From assembly GCF_018599195.1 (NCBI RefSeq), contig NZ_JAHFVK010000002.1, forward strand, positions 62,001 through 126,000: a stretch of DNA of 64,000 nt, written 5' to 3'. Source of the DNA: Croceibacterium selenioxidans. GTDB lineage: Bacteria; Pseudomonadota; Alphaproteobacteria; Sphingomonadales; Sphingomonadaceae. How positions within the stretch are numbered: the first letter of the stretch is position 1; every line of letters begins with the position of its first letter. Below the pieces are notes generated by a model, which was given only the letters and a program-made list of their open reading frames with translations, did not search any database and was not told the DNA's origin. A program made the translations under genes and the position numbers. This document shows positions 52,501 to 61,810 of the stretch, piece after piece.

Positions 52501-53490
52501 ATGAACGCGCCCTTTCAGAATGAGGCCACCGGGCCGAGTGAAACCGGTGAAGCCAAAGCGCCGCTAACGGTGCTGATCGCCGCTCCGCGAGGTTTCTGCG
52601 CCGGGGTCGATCGCGCTATCGAAATCGTCGAGCGCGCGATCGATCGGTTTGGGGCTCCGGTCTACGTACGACACGAAATTGTGCACAACCGCTTCGTGGT
52701 CGAGAGCCTGAAAGCCAAGGGCGCGGTCTTCGTGGACGAACTTGACCAGGTGCCGGAAGGTGTTCCGGTAGTCTTCAGCGCGCATGGCGTGCCCAAGTCC
52801 GTCCCCGCGGAAGCCAAGCGCCGGGAGATGACCTACCTGGACGCTACCTGCCCGCTGGTGAGCAAGGTCCACCGCCAGGCCGAACGCCAACTGGAAGCGA
52901 ACCGCCACATCATCTTCATCGGTCATCGCGGCCATCCCGAAGCCGTCGGGACTTACGGACAGGTGCCCGAGGGCTCGATGACCGTGATCGAAACGGTCGA
53001 GGAGGTCGAAAGCCTCGATTTCCCCGCTGAGGCACCACTCGCTTTCCTGACGCAGACGACGCTTTCGGTGGACGACACCGCCCAGGTCGTGGCCGCTCTC
53101 AAAGCCAAGTATCCGCACATCGTCGGGCCCAAGGCCGAAGACATCTGCTACGCCACTTCCAACCGGCAAGCCGCGGTCAAGGAGATCGCCGGCAAGTGCG
53201 AACTCGTATTGGTGATCGGCGCACCCAATTCTTCCAACTCGGTGCGCCTGGTCGAAGTGGCGGAGCGCTGCGGGACCAAGGCGCGGCTGATCCAACGAGC
53301 AGGCGAGATCGACCCTTCCTGGCTCGATGGCGTATCGTCACTCGGCCTGACTGCCGGAGCCTCCGCGCCCGAGCCGCTCGTCCTCGAAGTCATCGAGCGT
53401 CTCCGGGAGTGGCGGGAACTGGCAGTGAATGAGGTCGTCACCGCTCACGAACAGATCGTCTTCAAGCTGCCGCGCCAGTTGATCGACTAA
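52501..53490 (+). CDS. ispH: 4-hydroxy-3-methylbut-2-enyl diphosphate reductase
   Basis: 329 residues. Last enzyme of the MEP isoprenoid pathway, giving IPP and DMAPP with a [4Fe-4S] centre. The three cluster cysteines are clear: Cys33 in [13 protein letters not shown], the one in [11 protein letters not shown] and the one in [10 protein letters not shown]. Other active-site signatures: [20 protein letters not shown] and [10 protein letters not shown]. Starts at ATG 52501; thrB begins five bases after its stop, so the two are likely cotranscribed. Confidence 0.97.
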   Translation: MNAPFQNEATGPSETGEAKAPLTVLIAAPRGFCAGVDRAIEIVERAIDRFGAPVYVRHEIVHNRFVVESLKAKGAVFVDELDQVPEGVPVVFSAHGVPKSVPAEAKRREMTYLDATCPLVSKVHRQAERQLEANRHIIFIGHRGHPEAVGTYGQVPEGSMTVIETVEEVESLDFPAEAPLAFLTQTTLSVDDTAQVVAALKAKYPHIVGPKAEDICYATSNRQAAVKEIAGKCELVLVIGAPNSSNSVRLVEVAERCGTKARLIQRAGEIDPSWLDGVSSLGLTAGASAPEPLVLEVIERLREWRELAVNEVVTAHEQIVFKLPRQLID

Positions 53491-53494
53491 GCTC

Positions 53495-54478
53495 GTGGCC
53501 GTCTACACAACGCTTTCGGCCGCCGAGCTGGCCGCGCTCATCGCGCAGTACGATGTCGGCGAACTGGTCTCAGCCAAGGGCATCGCCGAGGGCGTGTCCA
53601 ATTCGAACTGGCTGATCGAAACGTCCGGACATGGCGGTCAGGCCGAGCGATTCATCCTGACGATGTACGAAGCCCGCGTCGATGCGGCGGACTTGCCGTT
53701 CTTCCTCGGACTCCTCGATCATCTCGCCGCCAGGGGCAGCCCGGTTCCTCGCACGATCCACGACCGCGATGGCGCGGCTTCGCGGACGGTTCAGGGCAAG
53801 GCCGTGGCCTTGATCGAGTTTCTCCCCGGTGTCTCGGTCGATGATCCCAGCGCCGAGCAGGCTCGCGCCGTGGGTGAGGCGCTTGCCGGTATTCACATCG
53901 CGTCGGCTGACTTCGCAGGCCAGCGCGCCAACGGCATGTCGCTGCCGCAGTGGCACAAGCTGTTCGATGACTGCGGAGAGGCGGGCTTGCGCTCGATCGA
54001 CCCCGAGCTTCCCGGTCTCGTCAGGCGCGAACTCGATTTCCTTTCGGCGAACTGGCCCGAAGACCTGCCCCACTCGGTCATCCACGCCGATCTCTTTCCC
54101 GACAACGTCCTGTTGCTGGGCGATCAGGTTTGTGGCCTGATCGACTTCTATTTCGCCTGCACGGACATCACCGCCTACGACCTGGCAGTAACCCATTCGG
54201 CCTGGTGCTTTGCGAAGGACGGCCGTTTCAAGCCGGACATCGCCGAGGCTCTCGTCGCGGGATATGCGTCACGTCGCAGCCTGTCCGCCGCCGAGTGGAG
54301 CGCCCTGCCCCTGCTGGCGCGCGGGGCCGCGCTGCGGTTCGTCGCGACGCGCGCGTATGACTGGCTCAACACCCCGGCCGATGCGCTCGTGACACGCAAG
54401 GATCCGATGGATTTCGCCCGCCGGCTGGCTTTCTATGCCACCGAGGGCGAGCGGGCTTTCCCGCGCGTGGTGGCCTGA
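53495..54478 (+). CDS. thrB: homoserine kinase (ThrB2 type)
   Basis: 327 residues from GTG 53495. Phosphorylates homoserine in threonine synthesis. This is the aminoglycoside-phosphotransferase-fold type used by many alphaproteobacteria, not the GHMP kinase of E. coli. Markers: [31 protein letters not shown], the catalytic loop [15 protein letters not shown], and [16 protein letters not shown]. Lies between ispH (five-base gap) and rnhA (five-base gap), a conserved trio in the order as far as I recall. Confidence 0.94.
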   Translation: MAVYTTLSAAELAALIAQYDVGELVSAKGIAEGVSNSNWLIETSGHGGQAERFILTMYEARVDAADLPFFLGLLDHLAARGSPVPRTIHDRDGAASRTVQGKAVALIEFLPGVSVDDPSAEQARAVGEALAGIHIASADFAGQRANGMSLPQWHKLFDDCGEAGLRSIDPELPGLVRRELDFLSANWPEDLPHSVIHADLFPDNVLLLGDQVCGLIDFYFACTDITAYDLAVTHSAWCFAKDGRFKPDIAEALVAGYASRRSLSAAEWSALPLLARGAALRFVATRAYDWLNTPADALVTRKDPMDFARRLAFYATEGERAFPRVVA

Positions 54479-54483
54479 GCGAC

Positions 54484-54921
54484 ATGAAGCACGTCGACAT
54501 TTTCACTGACGGTGCCTGCAAGGGAAACCCGGGTCCGGGCGGCTGGGGCGTGCTGCTGCGCATGGGCCCGCACGAGAAGGAACTGAGCGGCGGCGAGGCG
54601 CACACGACCAATAACCGCATGGAGATGACCGCCGTCATCCGCGGCCTCCGGGCGCTGATCGAACCTTGCGAGGTCACAATCCATTCGGACAGCCGCTACG
54701 TGATCGACGGCATGACCAAGTGGATTCACGGCTGGCAGAAGAAGGGCTGGGTCAACGCCAGCAAGAAGCCGGTCCGCAATGAAGACCTGTGGCACGAATT
54801 GATCGCCGCGGCCGCGCCGCACCGGATCAGCTGGCAATGGGTCAAGGGACACGACGGCCACGTCGAGAACGAACGCGTCGATCGCCTGGCGTGTGAGGCG
54901 GCTGAGGCGGCGCGGGGTTGA
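54484..54921 (+). CDS. rnhA: ribonuclease HI
   Basis: 145 residues, normal length. Cleaves the RNA strand of RNA-DNA hybrids. The four catalytic acids are in place: Asp9 in [17 protein letters not shown], Glu47 in NNRMEMTAV, Asp69 in [11 protein letters not shown] and the C-terminal Asp in ENERVDRLA. The basic handle region ([20 protein letters not shown]) is present. Third gene of ispH-thrB-rnhA; a CCGAAGG/CCTTCGG hairpin (54930-54950) follows. Confidence 0.97.
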   Translation: MKHVDIFTDGACKGNPGPGGWGVLLRMGPHEKELSGGEAHTTNNRMEMTAVIRGLRALIEPCEVTIHSDSRYVIDGMTKWIHGWQKKGWVNASKKPVRNEDLWHELIAAAAPHRISWQWVKGHDGHVENERVDRLACEAAEAARG

Positions 54922-54929
54922 GCTGACGC

Positions 54930-54950
54930 CCGAAGGCCCCACCCCTTCGG
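54930..54950. terminator. hairpin downstream of rnhA
   Basis: CCGAAGG, seven-base loop, CCTTCGG: perfect stem without a T-tract, between rnhA and the convergent Sel1-like gene. Possibly a weak terminator. Confidence 0.4.
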
Positions 54951-55040
54951 AAAGGCGTTACTGGCGGCTGACGCGGCCGCTAGGTCTTTGGGTCCTCTGC
55001 CGTCGCGCTTGAATGCCCGAGATGGGTGGTTAGCGGACAT

Positions 55041-55451
55041 TCAATCGTCAGCGCGGTAGGGTCGCCCTCGCCCTATCGCCATCGCCGCGTCGTGAGGCAG
55101 GCGCGTCTCAAATCGGACGAGTTGTTTTGCCGCATCGGAGTCACCGAGACGGGCCGCACGCCTGAGCCAGCGCCGGTAGTCCTGCAGATCGCCACGATTA
55201 AAGCAGGTCATAGCCAAGTTGTAGGCGGCTGGCGGATGCCCGAGACGAGCGGCACGGTAGGCCAACCCAGGAGAAGAATGGGAGTCCGCCATGCGACCCC
55301 GTTTCGCCGTGAGCCGACTTAGCTCGGTCAAAGCATTCGGTTCTCTTCGAAGCGCCAGGTGCCGTAAAATGCCGAAACCGTCACCGGGCGAGTGGCCGTC
55401 AAGCCATGTCTGCGTTTTGGCCGTCAGGCGGTCTCTGGGTGGTGCGGTCAT
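55041..55451 (-). CDS. short Sel1-repeat-like protein
   Basis: 136 residues from ATG 55451. The second half carries one to two Sel1/TPR-like helical repeats: LAYRAARLGHPPAAYNLAMT and the following YRRWLRRAARLGDSDAAKQL fit the alternating-Ala/Gly-Asp pattern of Sel1 repeats. No signal peptide. Such short solenoids mediate protein-protein contacts; the partner is unknown. It ends convergently with rnhA. Confidence 0.7.
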   Translation of the reverse strand: MTAPPRDRLTAKTQTWLDGHSPGDGFGILRHLALRREPNALTELSRLTAKRGRMADSHSSPGLAYRAARLGHPPAAYNLAMTCFNRGDLQDYRRWLRRAARLGDSDAAKQLVRFETRLPHDAAMAIGRGRPYRADD

Positions 55452-55551
55452 GCATCGATCTACCCAGCTCAGATGAGGCACTCAACTTTTGTAGTGGGTG
55501 GAAGCGGACAATAACTAGCTCGGCTGTCCGTTGAACCAGGAGGTCGCGACG

Positions 55552-55608
55552 ATGAACTCCTCCGCCTGCTCAGGAGAAGGGAACGGGCCTACCAGTCTGC
55601 CTGAGTGA
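55552..55608 (+). CDS. possible 18-residue small ORF with strong ribosome site
   Basis: A perfect AGGAGG (55538-55543) is eight bases before ATG 55552, and the frame encodes MNSSACSGEGNGPTSLPE then TGA. It lies in a 212-base gap with no other gene. Could be a leader peptide or a chance frame; composition gives no further help. Confidence 0.25.
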   Translation: MNSSACSGEGNGPTSLPE

Positions 55609-55663
55609 CGTGATTGGAAAGTAGTCCCCTCGGACAGTCCACTCTCGCCCACGATATCTAGAA

Positions 55664-56761
55664 CTAGCCCAGGCGCCGTGGTGAATAGAGCTCCGCGTCG
55701 AGCGCCTCGGTCATCTCGTCACGCGGCAACTCCAACAGAAGTTGCGCTGCTAAACGCGCGGCGGCCGGAGCGGTCTGAATGCCGAATCCGCCTTGTCCGG
55801 CGAACCAGAAGAACCCGTCGCGCGAGCCGTCGAAGCCGTAGATCGGCAGCCTGTCGGGGGCGAAGCTGCGCAGTCCCGCCCACTTGCGCTCCACCGCGGC
55901 AACTCGCCAATCGACCACATGTTCGAAGCGATCGATGGCGATGGCCACGTCGAGTTCCTCGGGCGCCACGTCATTCGCCGGGCTCGGCGTCTCGTCATGC
56001 GGGCTGAGCCACAAGCGGCCGTGCTCGGGCTTGAAGTAGAATTGCCCTGAGATGTCGAGCACCAGCGGCAAGTCGGTTGGCGGCGGCGGGTCGGTGCGAA
56101 GCTGGATCACCGTACGGCGCAGCGGTGTTATGCCCAGGGCTGGCGCGCCCGCCAGTCCGGCGACCCGATCGGCCCATGCTCCCGCCGCGTTCACCAGGAT
56201 GCCTGCGTGAGCTTCCCCGCTTCGCCCGAAAGAGAGCCGCCAACCCTCGCCTTCACGCTCGGCGCTCTCGAGCGCGCAGCCCGTGCGCAACTCGGCGCCG
56301 GCTTGCCGCGCAAGCGACAGATAGTGCTGGTGCAACCCGGCGACGTCGATGTCCGCGCAAGCGGGTTCGGATATGGCAAGCGTCCATTCCGGCCGGAGTC
56401 CCGCCATCCGCTGCTCCAGCGACGAACGGCCGAGCTTGTCGATATGAACCCCGGTGCCCCCGAAACGCTCGAGGAAGGCGTCGATCGCCGGTTCATCCTC
56501 GGCCCGCCCGAGGTAGAGCGCCCCTCGCGGCGCCAACATGCCGTGATGGCGCAGGTACTGGCCGGACGCGAGCGTGAGCGGGACCACTCCCGGGCCGCCG
56601 TAGCACTCTTCCCAGAACGCGGCGGAGCGGCCAGTCGCATGATAGCCAGGCGTATTCTCCGCTTCGGCAACCAGCACCTTGGCATAGGGAGCGAGTTCGG
56701 CGGCCATACTCGCGCCGGCCATTCCGGCGCCGATGACGGCAATATCGTAACGGGTACTCAC
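55664..56761 (-). CDS. FAD-dependent oxidoreductase, DAO/glycine oxidase family
   Basis: 365 residues from GTG 56761 (VSTRYDIAVIGAGMAGASMA); the upstream extension lies inside the neighbouring gene. The Rossmann FAD loop GAGMAGASMAAELA, the VLVAEAENTPGYHATGRSAA second-Gly region and the C-terminal FFWFAGQGGFGIQTAP match D-amino-acid dehydrogenase/sarcosine-oxidase relatives. The substrate is probably an amine or D-amino acid but cannot be named. It overlaps the hydrolase gene by four bases (GTGA), indicating coupled expression. Confidence 0.88.
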   Translation of the reverse strand: MSTRYDIAVIGAGMAGASMAAELAPYAKVLVAEAENTPGYHATGRSAAFWEECYGGPGVVPLTLASGQYLRHHGMLAPRGALYLGRAEDEPAIDAFLERFGGTGVHIDKLGRSSLEQRMAGLRPEWTLAISEPACADIDVAGLHQHYLSLARQAGAELRTGCALESAEREGEGWRLSFGRSGEAHAGILVNAAGAWADRVAGLAGAPALGITPLRRTVIQLRTDPPPPTDLPLVLDISGQFYFKPEHGRLWLSPHDETPSPANDVAPEELDVAIAIDRFEHVVDWRVAAVERKWAGLRSFAPDRLPIYGFDGSRDGFFWFAGQGGFGIQTAPAAARLAAQLLLELPRDEMTEALDAELYSPRRLG

Positions 56762-57792
56762 GTCGGCAAAACTTCCTCGAGAAAAGCGTCGATACCGGCC
56801 AAAGCCCGCTGACGGACCGCGTCGGATTCGCGAAGAATCTCGTGCCCCGCCTCCGGCCCGAACCACAGAGTCCGCGCCCGAGGCAGTCGCTTCGCCGCCT
56901 GGTGGATGGCACGCGATCCGACAAGCCGGTCAGCACGCGTTGCGACAATATAGACCGGAAGGTCAATGGCCTCGAGGGCGCCCGGCCTATTGAGCCACCT
57001 TATCGATGCGAGCGCGCCAGCTACCCAGCCCCAGCTCCCGGTAGCCATGACCAGTTCGGGCCGCTCATGTCTCCACCAGAGCTCGTCCGCGTAGCGCTCA
57101 TCGTGGTGAGTCAGCAGGGCTTGGCGCCCTTCGGGCAGCTCTCCAGGTTTCTCGCTCCATTTCCAGGCCGGCCGGCGCGCGTCGCCCAGCGACGCCATGA
57201 AGCGAGCGAAGGCGTGCTTAAGCGCAAGCGGCAAGACCTCGGGCGGGACGTCGAGCATGGGCGCGCTCAAGATCAGGGCGGCGGCTGCTGGAACCAGCCC
57301 GCGTTCGGCAACGGCCCTCAGGGCGAGATGTCCTCCCATCGAATGACCAACGAGGACCAGGGGGGCCTTTCTGCCTTCGGCCCACTCGCGCCAGAAGGCC
57401 GACAGATCCGCGGTCCACTCCGTGAACTCACTTATATGCCCGGTTACCTCGTCTAGTCCAAAGCGTCCGGACCCGGCCTGGCCGCGCCAATCGGCGGCAG
57501 TCACGCGCCAACCCTGGCCATGCCAGTGATCCAGCACCTCGAGATACTTTTCATATGCATCACCGCGACCAGGCATGAACAGCAGCGATCCCCGCGCCTT
57601 TGACGGCTCCGACCAGTCGATCCGGCGAATCAGATGTCCATCGGGCGCTGTCCAGCGGCTTTCGATTGCGCCAGGCGGAATGGCTCGGCGATCGAATAGC
57701 TTGGTGGTCAAGTTGGTTACTTGGCTAACTCCGGCCTCCCGCCAGTGGTTACTTTTTAGTAAGTCATCTCCGCTAGCACCAGACCGCCGCAT
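56758..57792 (-). CDS. alpha/beta hydrolase, lysophospholipase-like
   Basis: Up to 344 residues from ATG 57792 (GGAG upstream); the homologous part begins around residue 30, so a later start is possible. Serine hydrolase fold: nucleophile elbow VLVGHSMGGHLALRA, oxyanion region LLFMPGRGDAYEKYLEVLDH, and a C-terminal GPEAGHEILRES with the catalytic His. No signal peptide. Serine hydrolase_4/PldB-type members cleave monoacylglycerols or lysophospholipids. Coupled by overlap to the FAD oxidoreductase. Confidence 0.85.
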   Translation of the reverse strand: MRRSGASGDDLLKSNHWREAGVSQVTNLTTKLFDRRAIPPGAIESRWTAPDGHLIRRIDWSEPSKARGSLLFMPGRGDAYEKYLEVLDHWHGQGWRVTAADWRGQAGSGRFGLDEVTGHISEFTEWTADLSAFWREWAEGRKAPLVLVGHSMGGHLALRAVAERGLVPAAAALILSAPMLDVPPEVLPLALKHAFARFMASLGDARRPAWKWSEKPGELPEGRQALLTHHDERYADELWWRHERPELVMATGSWGWVAGALASIRWLNRPGALEAIDLPVYIVATRADRLVGSRAIHQAAKRLPRARTLWFGPEAGHEILRESDAVRQRALAGIDAFLEEVLPT

Positions 57793-57822
57793 TGGGGATC
57801 TCCCCGGCGAGATGGGGTTTCG

Positions 57823-58314
57823 ATGCTAGACGATCCATTCCGGTACGGGTTGCTTATTGCTTTGGCAATTGCACTGCTGACGGCGGCAATTACCGACCTG
57901 CGCAGCCGCAAGATCGCTAACTGGCTGAACGCCGGCATCGCTTTGGCGGCGCCGCTGTTCTGGTGGGCAAGCGGCATGGATCTTTGGCCGGACGTGGCCA
58001 TGCAGCTTGCCCTGGCCCTGCTCACTTTTGCCGTTTTATGCGGCCTCTTCGCTCTCGGCCAAATGGGAGGCGGCGATATCAAGCTGCTGACCGCGTTGGC
58101 GCTATGGATAGCTCCTTTCGCGTTCCTCCAGCTGCTTGTGCTGATGGCGCTGATCGGGGGCTTCCTGACCATACTGTTCGGCGCCTGGCATCTCATGCGC
58201 CGTCAGCGTGACAAGATCGCGATCCCGTACGGATTGGCAATCGCCGCGGCGGGGCTCTGGATCCTTGGCTCCACCTACCTAGCGGTGGCTTCGGCCACCG
58301 CTACGGCCGGTTGA
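57823..58314 (+). CDS. cpaA: prepilin peptidase of the Tad system (A24)
   Basis: 163 residues with five or six membrane spans. Aspartyl protease that removes the leader from Flp-type prepilins. The two catalytic aspartates are in TAAITDLRSRKIANWLN and GQMGGGDIKLLTA (the GxGD motif, here GGGD). No N-methylase domain, as is normal for CpaA/TadV. Divergent from the hydrolase gene by 30 bases and 75 bases ahead of cpaB. Confidence 0.93.
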   Translation: MLDDPFRYGLLIALAIALLTAAITDLRSRKIANWLNAGIALAAPLFWWASGMDLWPDVAMQLALALLTFAVLCGLFALGQMGGGDIKLLTALALWIAPFAFLQLLVLMALIGGFLTILFGAWHLMRRQRDKIAIPYGLAIAAAGLWILGSTYLAVASATATAG

Positions 58315-58389
58315 ACCCGATCTTAACCATTACTCACCTAGAACCTCCGCAATCGTCTCATTTGGACCCTTAAGAAGGCAACACGCATC

Positions 58390-59481
58390 ATGGACAGGAA
58401 AAAGCTGGTTCTGCTGCTTGGAGCGCTGATCGTAGCGATCGGTACCGCTTTCGCCGCCCGCAGCATGCTGACCGGGGCGGCCGCTCCGCAAGTAGATGCC
58501 GCTGCAGTGCCTGCAGAGCCCCAGGGTCCCAAGGTCCTGGTCGCCAAGCGTGCGCTGCCGATTGGCACGATCATCACTGCAGACGCCATTGGATTCCAGC
58601 TCTGGCCGCAGGAGATGGTTCAGGACGCCTATTTCCTCGATGGCGAAGCCGACATGTCCAAGCTCATCGGCACAGTCGTTCGCAATCCGATCACCGCGGG
58701 CGAGCCGGTCACCCAGGGCTCGCTGGTGAGCCCGGGCGATCGCGGCTTCCTCGCCGCGGCGCTTGGACCGGGCATGCGTGCGGTGACCGTTCCGGTTTCC
58801 GCTCAGACCGGCGTGGGCGGCTTCATCTTCCCGGGTGACCGGGTGGACCTGATGTTGACGCAGTCGGTCTCGGGCGAAGGTCAGGAACTCAAGGCCACCG
58901 AGACCATTCTGCGCAACCTGCGCGTCCTGGCGACCGACAAGTTCACAGAAACCGAAACGACGCCAGACGGCAAGACCGTCGTCCGCAACGTCAGCACGGT
59001 CACGCTCGAAGTGACGCCGAAGATCGCCGAAAAGATCTCCGTCGCGCAGACGGTGGGTTCGCTGAGCCTGTCGCTCCGCTCGATCGCCGACAACCAGACC
59101 GAGCTCGAACGCGCGATCGCGTCGGGCGCGGTGGACCTGCCTGAAGGCGCCACGAAGGAGCAGGAAGAAAAGCTTCTGCGCCAGGCGATGGCGCGTCCGC
59201 AGGACGGGGCTTCGACCTTTGTGACCGGCGGCGATATTTCGCGCTTCCAGCGTAGCTCGATGCCGGCCCAGTCCTCGTCGTCCCCGGCTCCGGCCGGAGC
59301 AGCGGTCGCGGCAGGCCCGGTGGTTCCCTCGGGCCCGACAGTCCGCGTGACCCGCGGCAAGGACACCACGGTAGAATCGGTCGGCCGAGGCGCTGGGGCG
59401 CTGCTCGACCGCACTGGTCAAGGCGCGCGCGCAGTCGGACGGACCGCGCCCGCCGCCAGCGCCGCCATGACAGCTTTCTAA
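58390..59481 (+). CDS. cpaB: Flp pilus assembly protein CpaB
   Basis: 363 residues. N-terminal membrane anchor (LVLLLGALIVAIGTAFAARS), a SAF domain (VLVAKRALPIGTIITADAIG) and the RcpC/CpaB core (RAVTVPVSAQTGVGGFIFPG, DRVDLMLTQSVSGEGQELKA). The last 60 residues are Ala/Pro/Ser-rich and probably disordered. Periplasmic part of the Tad export machine, thought to help the secretin CpaC. Nine bases before the open frame of cpaC. Confidence 0.95.
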   Translation: MDRKKLVLLLGALIVAIGTAFAARSMLTGAAAPQVDAAAVPAEPQGPKVLVAKRALPIGTIITADAIGFQLWPQEMVQDAYFLDGEADMSKLIGTVVRNPITAGEPVTQGSLVSPGDRGFLAAALGPGMRAVTVPVSAQTGVGGFIFPGDRVDLMLTQSVSGEGQELKATETILRNLRVLATDKFTETETTPDGKTVVRNVSTVTLEVTPKIAEKISVAQTVGSLSLSLRSIADNQTELERAIASGAVDLPEGATKEQEEKLLRQAMARPQDGASTFVTGGDISRFQRSSMPAQSSSSPAPAGAAVAAGPVVPSGPTVRVTRGKDTTVESVGRGAGALLDRTGQGARAVGRTAPAASAAMTAF

Positions 59482-59553
59482 GGTAGTTTCATGATTTTCG
59501 AAGCGGGAAACCTCGGCCGAACCAAGGCTAGCGAGAAGGTAAGGGGCAAGACA

Positions 59554-61146
59554 ATGAAGAGTCGCGTTCTCAAGACAGTGCTGGTCGCAGCCTGCGCCCT
59601 TGCGCCGCTGGCCGCTGCCTCCTCTGGCCCGGCGATGGCCCAGGCTATCGTCAGCCCGGCGCAGGATATCGCCCTGTCTATCGGACGCGGCCAACTGGTT
59701 ACCGTACCGGGCAACATGGCCGACATCTTTGTCTCCAACGAGACCGTGGCCGACGTCCAGGTCAAGTCGCAACGCCAGCTCTATGTCTTCGGCAAGGCCG
59801 GCGGCGAGACCACGGTCTACGCCAGCAACGGCGCCGGAGATATCATCTGGTCGGCCAATGTCCGCGTCGCTTCGAACATCGACAGCGTCGATCAGATGCT
59901 GACTTTGGCGATGCCCGATGCGAACATCCGTGTTGCCACTATGGGCATCAACACCGTGCTGCTGACCGGAACGGTTGCGGCTCCGGAAGATGCCGCCGAG
60001 GCCGAGCGCCTGGTCACCGCCTTCATGGGCGACACCACCAATGTGGTCTCCCGCCTTCGCATGGCAACGCCGCTGCAGGTGAACTTGCGCGTTCGCTTTG
60101 CGGAGGTCAGCCGTTCGCTGGTTCGCGCGCTGGGTGTGAACCTGACGACGGTGGACACAACCAGCGGATTCCGTTTCGGCATCGGCCAAGGCCGGTCCAC
60201 GGTCAACGGCGCGTTTAACTATGGTGGCCCTCTCGGCGTCGGACCAGGTATCGGGAATCCCTCGGTGATGCTTCCGCCGGGAGTTACCCTTCCCGATGGT
60301 TCTACCTCGATCACCGGCCCCGGCGTGAATTCGGTGACCGGCGGGACCACGCTCGGTGGCCTCGGCCGCTTCCTTGGACTTGATGTTCTCAGCTCGCTCG
60401 ATCTTGCCGAACAAGACGGCCTTTCGACGACCCTCGCAGAGCCGAACCTGACGGCTCTTTCTGGTGAGACCGCGGAATTCCTCGCGGGCGGCGAGTTCCC
60501 GATCCCGCTGAGCCAGGGTCTCGGCACGACCACCATCGAATACAAGAACTACGGCGTCAGCTTGGCATACACCCCTACGGTGCTGGCCAACGGCCGAATT
60601 TCCCTGCGGGTAAGACCCGAGGTGTCGGAGTTGACGTCGCAGGGTGCGGTGACGCTCGGCGGCGTGCAGGTTCCGGCGCTGACCGTGCGGCGTGCCGAAA
60701 CGACGGTGGAACTCGGCTCTGGCCAGAGCTTCATGATCGCCGGCCTGCTTAGCAACAAATCGCAGAACCTGATCGACAAGGCGCCGGGAGCCGGCGACAT
60801 TCCGATCTTGGGCGCCCTGTTCCGTTCGACCAATTTCCAACGCAACCAGACCGAACTCGTAATAGTTGTGACGCCTTACCTCGTGCGTCCGGTCGACGAC
60901 AGCGAGATCCGCTTGCCGACCGATGGTTTCCAGGTCCCTGACCCGGTCCAGCAATACCTGCTGATGAAGGACAACAACGGTGCAACCGGCGGGACCCGCC
61001 CGATGCCGCGTGCTGCCGAGGGTGGCACACCTCCGCAGGTCGGGCAGGCCGAGCAGGTCACTCCGGACCAGACTGCCGACAACCGCCGCCGCATTGGCGA
61101 GGAAACCGCCGGTGCCGAACCCGCGTCACCCGGCTTCAGCCTCTAA
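59554..61146 (+). CDS. cpaC: Tad secretin CpaC (type II/III secretion family)
   Basis: 530 residues from ATG 59554, with AAGGGG upstream; an ATG at 59491 would add 21 residues ahead of the signal peptide and is less likely. Signal peptide: TVLVAACALAPLAAASSGPA and cleavage near AMA-QA. An N-terminal BON/pilus-assembly part (GRGQLVTVPGNMADIFVSNE) is followed by the secretin domain with FGKAGGETTVYA earlier and ETAEFLAGGEFPIPLSQG, RAETTVELGSGQSFMIAGLL, and TELVIVVTPYLVRPVDD later. Forms the outer-membrane channel for the Flp pilus. Confidence 0.95.
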   Translation: MKSRVLKTVLVAACALAPLAAASSGPAMAQAIVSPAQDIALSIGRGQLVTVPGNMADIFVSNETVADVQVKSQRQLYVFGKAGGETTVYASNGAGDIIWSANVRVASNIDSVDQMLTLAMPDANIRVATMGINTVLLTGTVAAPEDAAEAERLVTAFMGDTTNVVSRLRMATPLQVNLRVRFAEVSRSLVRALGVNLTTVDTTSGFRFGIGQGRSTVNGAFNYGGPLGVGPGIGNPSVMLPPGVTLPDGSTSITGPGVNSVTGGTTLGGLGRFLGLDVLSSLDLAEQDGLSTTLAEPNLTALSGETAEFLAGGEFPIPLSQGLGTTTIEYKNYGVSLAYTPTVLANGRISLRVRPEVSELTSQGAVTLGGVQVPALTVRRAETTVELGSGQSFMIAGLLSNKSQNLIDKAPGAGDIPILGALFRSTNFQRNQTELVIVVTPYLVRPVDDSEIRLPTDGFQVPDPVQQYLLMKDNNGATGGTRPMPRAAEGGTPPQVGQAEQVTPDQTADNRRRIGEETAGAEPASPGFSL

Positions 61147-61162
61147 GGGAAAGGTGAACCAG

Positions 61163-61810
61163 ATGATCCTTCGCAAGAACAGCCCGGTCGCCGCGGCACT
61201 CGCCCTCTCCCTCGGAGTGGTTCTGTCCGGCTGCTCCACGTCCGACAATCAAGGCAACATGACACTGAACAGTGTCGCCCAGCCCGTTGTCGAGCGCCAG
61301 AATTTCGCTATCGACCTGGCTTCCAATGCCAACGGTCTCTCCTACCCCGAACAGCAACGGCTGGCCGGCTGGTTTGAGACGATGAACCTCAAGTACGGTG
61401 ACCGGGTTGCCCTCGACGGTGCGGTCATCGACCAGGCCGTCCAGGACCAGGTCTCCGCTATCGCCGCTCGTTATGGCATCTTGCTCAGCGCGGGTGCGCC
61501 GGTCACGGACGGGTTCGTCAATCCGGGCACCGTTCGCGTCGTGGTTTCGCGCACTCGCGCTTACGTCCCCGATTGCCCCAACTGGACCGACAAGGCCCAG
61601 GGGAATGGCACTTCGAGCGGATTTGGCTGCGCGATTAATTCAAACTTTGCCGCGATGGTCGCCGATCCGGAGCATCTGCTGCATGGCGCCACGGGCACGG
61701 GTGAAACCGTGGTCATGAGTTCGACGAAAGCGATCGACAGCTATCGTGAGCAGAAGCCGACTGGCGGCCAACCGCTCAGCGGCGTCAGCACCACTCAAGG
61801 AGCTAAGTGA
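61163..61810 (+). CDS. cpaD: pilus assembly lipoprotein CpaD
   Basis: 215 residues from ATG 61163 (GTG 61154 possible), with AAGG-type site upstream. The signal ALALSLGVVLSGC has lipobox LSGC. Family motifs: RHNFAIDL-like QNFAIDLASNANGLSYPEQQ, DRVALDGAVIDQAVQD, and GFGCAINSNFAAMVADPEHL, the last being the strongest CpaD hallmark. An outer-membrane lipoprotein of the Tad apparatus, assisting secretin assembly. Its stop overlaps the cpaE start by one base. Confidence 0.94.
   Translation: MILRKNSPVAAALALSLGVVLSGCSTSDNQGNMTLNSVAQPVVERQNFAIDLASNANGLSYPEQQRLAGWFETMNLKYGDRVALDGAVIDQAVQDQVSAIAARYGILLSAGAPVTDGFVNPGTVRVVVSRTRAYVPDCPNWTDKAQGNGTSSGFGCAINSNFAAMVADPEHLLHGATGTGETVVMSSTKAIDSYREQKPTGGQPLSGVSTTQGAK

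Noticed and set aside
58330-60954. 874-residue minus-strand frame across cpaB and cpaC
   Set aside because: The plus strand encodes two complete Tad proteins with signal and domain motifs; the minus product has none.
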